From assembly GCA_030745955.1 (NCBI GenBank), contig JASLNQ010000023.1, forward strand, positions 1-15,202: a stretch of DNA of 15,202 nucleotides, in the 5' to 3' direction. Made by a program: the position numbers and the translations under genes. This document shows, piece by piece, positions 14,108 to 15,202 of this stretch. This DNA comes from Dehalococcoidia bacterium (GTDB lineage: Bacteria; Chloroflexota; Dehalococcoidia; UBA1151; UBA1328). The first letter of the stretch is position 1; every line of letters starts with the position of its first letter. The notes below the pieces were generated by a model that did no database searches, was not told the origin of the DNA, and saw only the letters and a list, made by a program, of their open reading frames with translations.

Positions 14108-15184
14108 ATGGAAATCACCGATGTAAAGACATACCCGCTGAAGACCCGCACCGCGCTGGTCAGGATCTTCACCGACGAGGGCGTGGAGGGTGTCGGTGAA
14201 TGCTCGCCCATGAACGTCCCTGTCATGTGCTACTTCGTCGAGCACGCCCTGAAACCCCTCATAGTCGGCAAGAACCCCCTCGACATCGAGCGGCTCTGGG
14301 ACGACATGTACTTCGGCACCCACAAGCTCGGGACGGCCGGGACCGGGCCGAGTTGTATCAGCGGAGTCGATATAGCGCTGTGGGACATCAAGGCGAAAGT
14401 CGCAGGAATGCCCCTCTACCGGCTACTCGGAGGCGCAGTTCGCACGACCTTCACGATGTACAAGAGCATCGGTGGTGGCAGCGGTATGACACCGAAGGAA
14501 ATGCTCGTAAAAGTTGAACAGGCCAACGAAGAGGGCTACCGGGCGGTCAAGATCCGCATGGACTGGAAGTACCGCCAGGATGTCGATCCAGCTAAGGACC
14601 TCGAAATGTTCCGCCTGTGCCGCGAGTTCCTGCCCGATGAAACCCTGCTCAGCTTCGACGCCAACAACGGCTACTCGGTCTCGACCGCCATCCAGCAGGG
14701 CCGCAGGTTCGAGGACCTTGGCATCTACCACTTCGAAGAGCCGGTATCGCCAACGAACTATGAAGGCATACGCGAAGTGGCCGACGCACTCGACGTGCCG
14801 GTCTCGGCCGGTGAGCACGAGTACACCCGCTGGCAGTTCCGCGACCTGATCAACATCGCCCGGCCCGATCTTCTGCAGCCCGATGTGGTCAAGTGCTGCG
14901 GCATAACGGAGGGCAGGCGAATCGCAACACTCGCCGAGACCCACGACATGGCCGTCGTGCCGCATATGACCCAGCCCACGATCGGCAACGCCGCCTCGCT
15001 CGCCCTGTGCGCAACCCTGCCGCTGTCCAGCAGGCCCCACGAGCATTCGGGGCAGCGTGACGACCTCAATGAGCTGTTCGAAGACCCCTGGGAGTTCATA
15101 AACGGCGAGATGACCCTTCCCGACAGGCCCGGATTGGGACTGACCGTGAACGAAAAGGCACTTCAAGCGGCCCTCATGGACTAA
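14108..15184 (+). CDS. Enolase-superfamily enzyme, mandelate-racemase-type
   Basis: This third enolase-superfamily gene is clearly distinct from the first two. Its 358 residues comprise a capping domain with VRIFTDEGVEGVGECSP (18-34) and SGVDIALWDIKAKVAGMPLY (85-104), then the barrel. Catalytic candidates are the K-x-R motif VKIRMDW (Lys148, Arg150), where mandelate racemase has K-x-K, metal ligands Asp184 (FDANNGY), Glu210 (HFEEP) and Glu236 (SAGEHEYTRW), the pair Asp259 (LQPD) and His286 (VPHMT), and Glu312 (RPHEHSG), equivalent by position to the racemase's Glu317. With Lys and His on opposite faces it could be a racemase/epimerase or a dehydratase. A strong GGAGGA (14095-14100) precedes the ATG. 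It follows paralogue 2 by 87 bases and is probably in the same operon. The gene is complete. Confidence 0.92.
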   Translation: MEITDVKTYPLKTRTALVRIFTDEGVEGVGECSPMNVPVMCYFVEHALKPLIVGKNPLDIERLWDDMYFGTHKLGTAGTGPSCISGVDIALWDIKAKVAGMPLYRLLGGAVRTTFTMYKSIGGGSGMTPKEMLVKVEQANEEGYRAVKIRMDWKYRQDVDPAKDLEMFRLCREFLPDETLLSFDANNGYSVSTAIQQGRRFEDLGIYHFEEPVSPTNYEGIREVADALDVPVSAGEHEYTRWQFRDLINIARPDLLQPDVVKCCGITEGRRIATLAETHDMAVVPHMTQPTIGNAASLALCATLPLSSRPHEHSGQRDDLNELFEDPWEFINGEMTLPDRPGLGLTVNEKALQAALMD

Positions 15185-15202
15185 TTCGCCTGCTGAACGT
15201 CC

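Noticed and set aside
1..15202. CRISPR array, tRNA, rRNA, riboswitch or intact transposase
   Set aside because: Looked for on both strands; no regularly spaced repeats, cloverleaf, rRNA or transposase motif was seen by eye. A covariance-model scan was not possible.

Overview
The window is high-GC, densely coded bacterial DNA. It joins a housekeeping block (obg, dnaA, fmt, ffh) to a catabolic block: a two-subunit CoA-transferase, a glycine/sarcosine/betaine-reductase-type selenoprotein B homologue, a glycerophosphodiesterase and three consecutive enolase-superfamily genes. No taxonomic marker is decisive. Tandem enolase-superfamily paralogues, a NIPSNAP protein, a remnant of a DinB-type gene and a GrdB/PrdB-like protein together would fit a Chloroflexota (SAR202/Dehalococcoidia-like) genome; SAR202 is known for enolase-superfamily expansion. 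This is inference, not proof.

Layout. 1-751 (-): 5' part of obg, cut by the window edge. 752-1088: non-coding, with an A+T-rich stretch and several near-consensus DnaA boxes, a candidate replication origin. 1089-1302 (-): a collapsed DinB-family pseudogene. 1352-2755 (-): dnaA. 2756-3078: divergent intergenic region. 3079-4017 (+): fmt, convergent with a NIPSNAP gene at 4047-4340 (-). 4341-4960: about 600 bases without a convincing gene, carrying several palindromic repeats. 4961-6301 (-): ffh. 6367-6624 (-): a small single-pass membrane protein, two bases after the stop of 6627-7631 (-). That gene is the selenoprotein B homologue, read through an in-frame UGA that is followed at the right distance by a bacterial SECIS-like hairpin. 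7697-8383 and 8572-9303 (-): CoA-transferase subunits B and A, separated by a MITE-like palindromic element. 9520-10311 (+): glycerophosphodiester phosphodiesterase. 10501-11352 (+): conserved protein of unknown function with a strong hairpin after it. 11571-15184 (+): three enolase-superfamily genes, the first two close paralogues.

How they fit together. The minus-strand run from 9303 to 6367 (perhaps on to ffh) could be one transcript for the CoA-transferase, selenoprotein and membrane protein. The plus-strand run from 11571 looks like a sugar-acid or related hydroxy-acid dehydratase/racemase operon. The most striking item is the selenoprotein: plain ORF calling splits it into two fragments, but the UGA falls exactly at the UxxC redox motif and has a GGUC-loop hairpin downstream.
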